In this document: positions 6,261 through 7,600 of the stretch, one piece after another | Position numbering within the stretch: position 1 is the stretch's first letter | Layout of the letters: the number at the start of each line of letters is the position of its first letter | NCBI GenBank assembly: GCA_003448685.1 | Contig: DLXW01000187.1 | Coordinates: forward strand, 1-7,600 | Origin: Cyanothece sp. UBA12306 | Lineage (GTDB): Bacteria > Cyanobacteriota > Cyanobacteriia > Cyanobacteriales > Microcystaceae | Reading direction: 5' to 3' | DNA: 7,600 bases | Notes under the pieces: generated by a model | What the model saw: the letters and a program-made list of their open reading frames with translations, nothing else | Told to the model about the DNA's origin: nothing | Database searches by the model: none | Translations under genes and position numbers: made by a program

Positions 6261-7600
6261 CTAATGTCCTAATAATTTATCTCTTAAATATTTAATGCGA
6301 TCCCGATATTTAGCTGCTTCTTCAAATTCTAATTGTTCTGCTGCTCCTTTCATTTGGCTTTCTAATTGTTTGATTAATACAGGAACTTTTTCTAAGGGTA
6401 AATCATCTGATTTTTGATAAATTTCTTCTAGTTGTTGGGAATTTAAACGACGAGAAATATCTAAGAAAGATAAAATAGAGTTACTATCTTTTTTAATAAT
6501 CGGTTGGGGAGTAATATTATTCATTTTATTATAAGCCATCTGAATACCTCGTCTTCTTTCAGTTTCTTCGATAGCTTTGATCATACTTTTAGTTAAATTA
6601 TCCCCATATAAAATAGCCTGTCCATTAATATGACGTGCAGCGCGTCCAATAGTTTGAATTAAGGATCTTTGCGCCCTTAAAAACCCTTCTTTATCTGCAT
6701 CTAAAATAGCGACTAAAGACACTTCCGGTAAATCCAACCCTTCCCTCAATAAATTTACCCCAATTAATACATCAAATTCTCCCTTTCTCAAAGCTTGTAA
6801 AATTTCAATTCTTTCAATGGATTTAATTTCTGAATGGAGATATTTAACTCTAACACCTCGCTCATCAAAATATTCGCTTAAATCCTCAGCCATCCGTTTA
6901 GTTAAGGTAGTTATTAATACCCTTTCTTTCCGTTTTACTCTCTCCTTAATTTCCCCTAATAAATCATCAACTTGTCCTTCAGTTGGACGAACAAAAATCT
7001 CAGGATCTAAAACTCCAGTTGGACGAATAATTTGCTCAGCAATTCTATCTTGGGATTGTTCAATTTCCCAGTCCCCAGGGGTAGCAGAAACGAAAATACA
7101 TTGATTGACTTTATGCCAAAATTCATCTGCTTTTAAAGGACGGTTATCAGCAGCACTAGGAAGACGAAAACCATGATCAATTAACACTTGTTTACGGGAG
7201 CGATCGCCGTTATACATTCCCCTTAATTGAGGAACAGTAACATGGGATTCATCCACAATTAACAGCCAATCTTGGGGAAAGTAATCAATTAAACATTCGG
7301 GAGGTTCTCCTGCATTTCTTCCGGCTAAATAACGGGAATAATTTTCCACTCCGTTACAATAACCTACTTCTTGTAATAAATCTAAATCATAGCGAGTTCT
7401 TTGACTAATTCGTTGTGCTTCTAATAATTTTCCAGCCTTTTCTAAAAATTCAATCTGTTGTTCTAATTCATCTTTAATTTGTTGACAAGCAATATCTATT
7501 TGTTCATCAGGTGTTACAAAATGTCGTGCCGGATAAATATTAATATTATTCAGACTTTGCAAGATTTCTCCTGTTAGGGGATCTAGGTAACGAATAGCAG
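6261..7600 (-). CDS. uvrB: Excinuclease ABC subunit B (C-terminal two thirds)
   Basis: UvrB is the damage-verifying helicase-like ATPase of nucleotide excision repair, loaded by UvrA and then recruiting UvrC. The frame stays open through the window edge: before residue [15 protein letters not shown] it reads [12 protein letters not shown], so the gene starts outside and about 445 codons are present of an expected ~665. Visible motifs in order are [14 protein letters not shown] (helicase motif II, DESH at 7253-7242), [10 protein letters not shown] (motif III), [37 protein letters not shown] cut by position (about 6755-6685; motif V region), QTIGRAARH (motif VI), [14 protein letters not shown], and a C-terminal UVR domain ([20 protein letters not shown]) that contacts UvrC. 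No broken motif or odd composition. The Walker A part and beta-hairpin lie outside. Confidence 0.97.
   Translation of the reverse strand, partial: AIRYLDPLTGEILQSLNNINIYPARHFVTPDEQIDIACQQIKDELEQQIEFLEKAGKLLEAQRISQRTRYDLDLLQEVGYCNGVENYSRYLAGRNAGEPPECLIDYFPQDWLLIVDESHVTVPQLRGMYNGDRSRKQVLIDHGFRLPSAADNRPLKADEFWHKVNQCIFVSATPGDWEIEQSQDRIAEQIIRPTGVLDPEIFVRPTEGQVDDLLGEIKERVKRKERVLITTLTKRMAEDLSEYFDERGVRVKYLHSEIKSIERIEILQALRKGEFDVLIGVNLLREGLDLPEVSLVAILDADKEGFLRAQRSLIQTIGRAARHINGQAILYGDNLTKSMIKAIEETERRRGIQMAYNKMNNITPQPIIKKDSNSILSFLDISRRLNSQQLEEIYQKSDDLPLEKVPVLIKQLESQMKGAAEQLEFEEAAKYRDRIKYLRDKLLGH
7200..7207. repeat. HIP1 octamer
   Basis: GCGATCGC, the highly iterated palindrome of cyanobacterial genomes, occurs here once within the uvrB coding sequence. 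I found no other exact copy in the window. Useful as a lineage marker; no local function is implied. Confidence 0.85.

Noticed and set aside
6817..7104. 95-codon plus-strand frame
   Set aside because: It is antisense to conserved uvrB helicase motifs.
7560..7562. TTG as the start of uvrB
   Set aside because: The conserved UvrB sequence continues upstream in frame ([10 protein letters not shown]) to the window edge, so the gene is cut by the window, not started here.

Overview
This window comes from a cyanobacterium. It carries a ferredoxin-NADP+ reductase with an N-terminal CpcD-like phycobilisome-linker domain, an arrangement typical of phycobilisome-containing cyanobacteria. It also has an exact HIP1 octamer (GCGATCGC) inside uvrB. 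The AT-rich composition suggests a low-GC unicellular lineage such as the Crocosphaera/Cyanothece group; that last step is inference, since no search was possible.

Layout. Bases 1-116 hold what looks like the end of a transposable element: a CCGTCG/CGACGG hairpin of a kind I associate with cyanobacterial IS200/IS605 ends. The element end abuts a large accessory gene (117-2801, +). Its first ~95 codons read as the C-terminal half of an FRG domain. A NACHT/STAND-type P-loop NTPase module and a C-terminal region I do not recognise follow. The FRG domain lacks its first half, so this looks like a 5'-truncated defence-type gene. An in-frame ATG at 414 with a near-perfect Shine-Dalgarno could restart translation without the FRG remnant. 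The gene also carries in-frame tandem duplications (3 x 27 bp and 2 x 12 bp).

Downstream lies a stand-alone protoglobin-domain haem protein (2897-3451, +). A 736-base gene-poor stretch (3452-4187) follows and looks like decayed small membrane-protein genes: a two-TM reading broken by an apparent one-base frameshift at a TGATG junction, and a second fragment that repeats its N-terminal motif. petH (4188-5408, -) comes next with its own terminator. It has a conserved internal Met108 that probably gives the short FNR isoform. A 244-bp divergent intergenic region with a 9-bp spaced inverted repeat separates petH from a DUF4126 multi-pass membrane protein (5653-6213, +). The C-terminal two thirds of uvrB (6261 to beyond 7600, -) converges on it and runs off the window.

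The genes do not form one pathway. petH (photosynthetic electron transfer) and uvrB (excision repair) are core genes. The most unusual part is the left third, where a mobile-element end meets an FRG-NACHT gene. It reads as an eroding defence locus, and the decayed small genes behind the protoglobin gene suggest continuing turnover of this segment.
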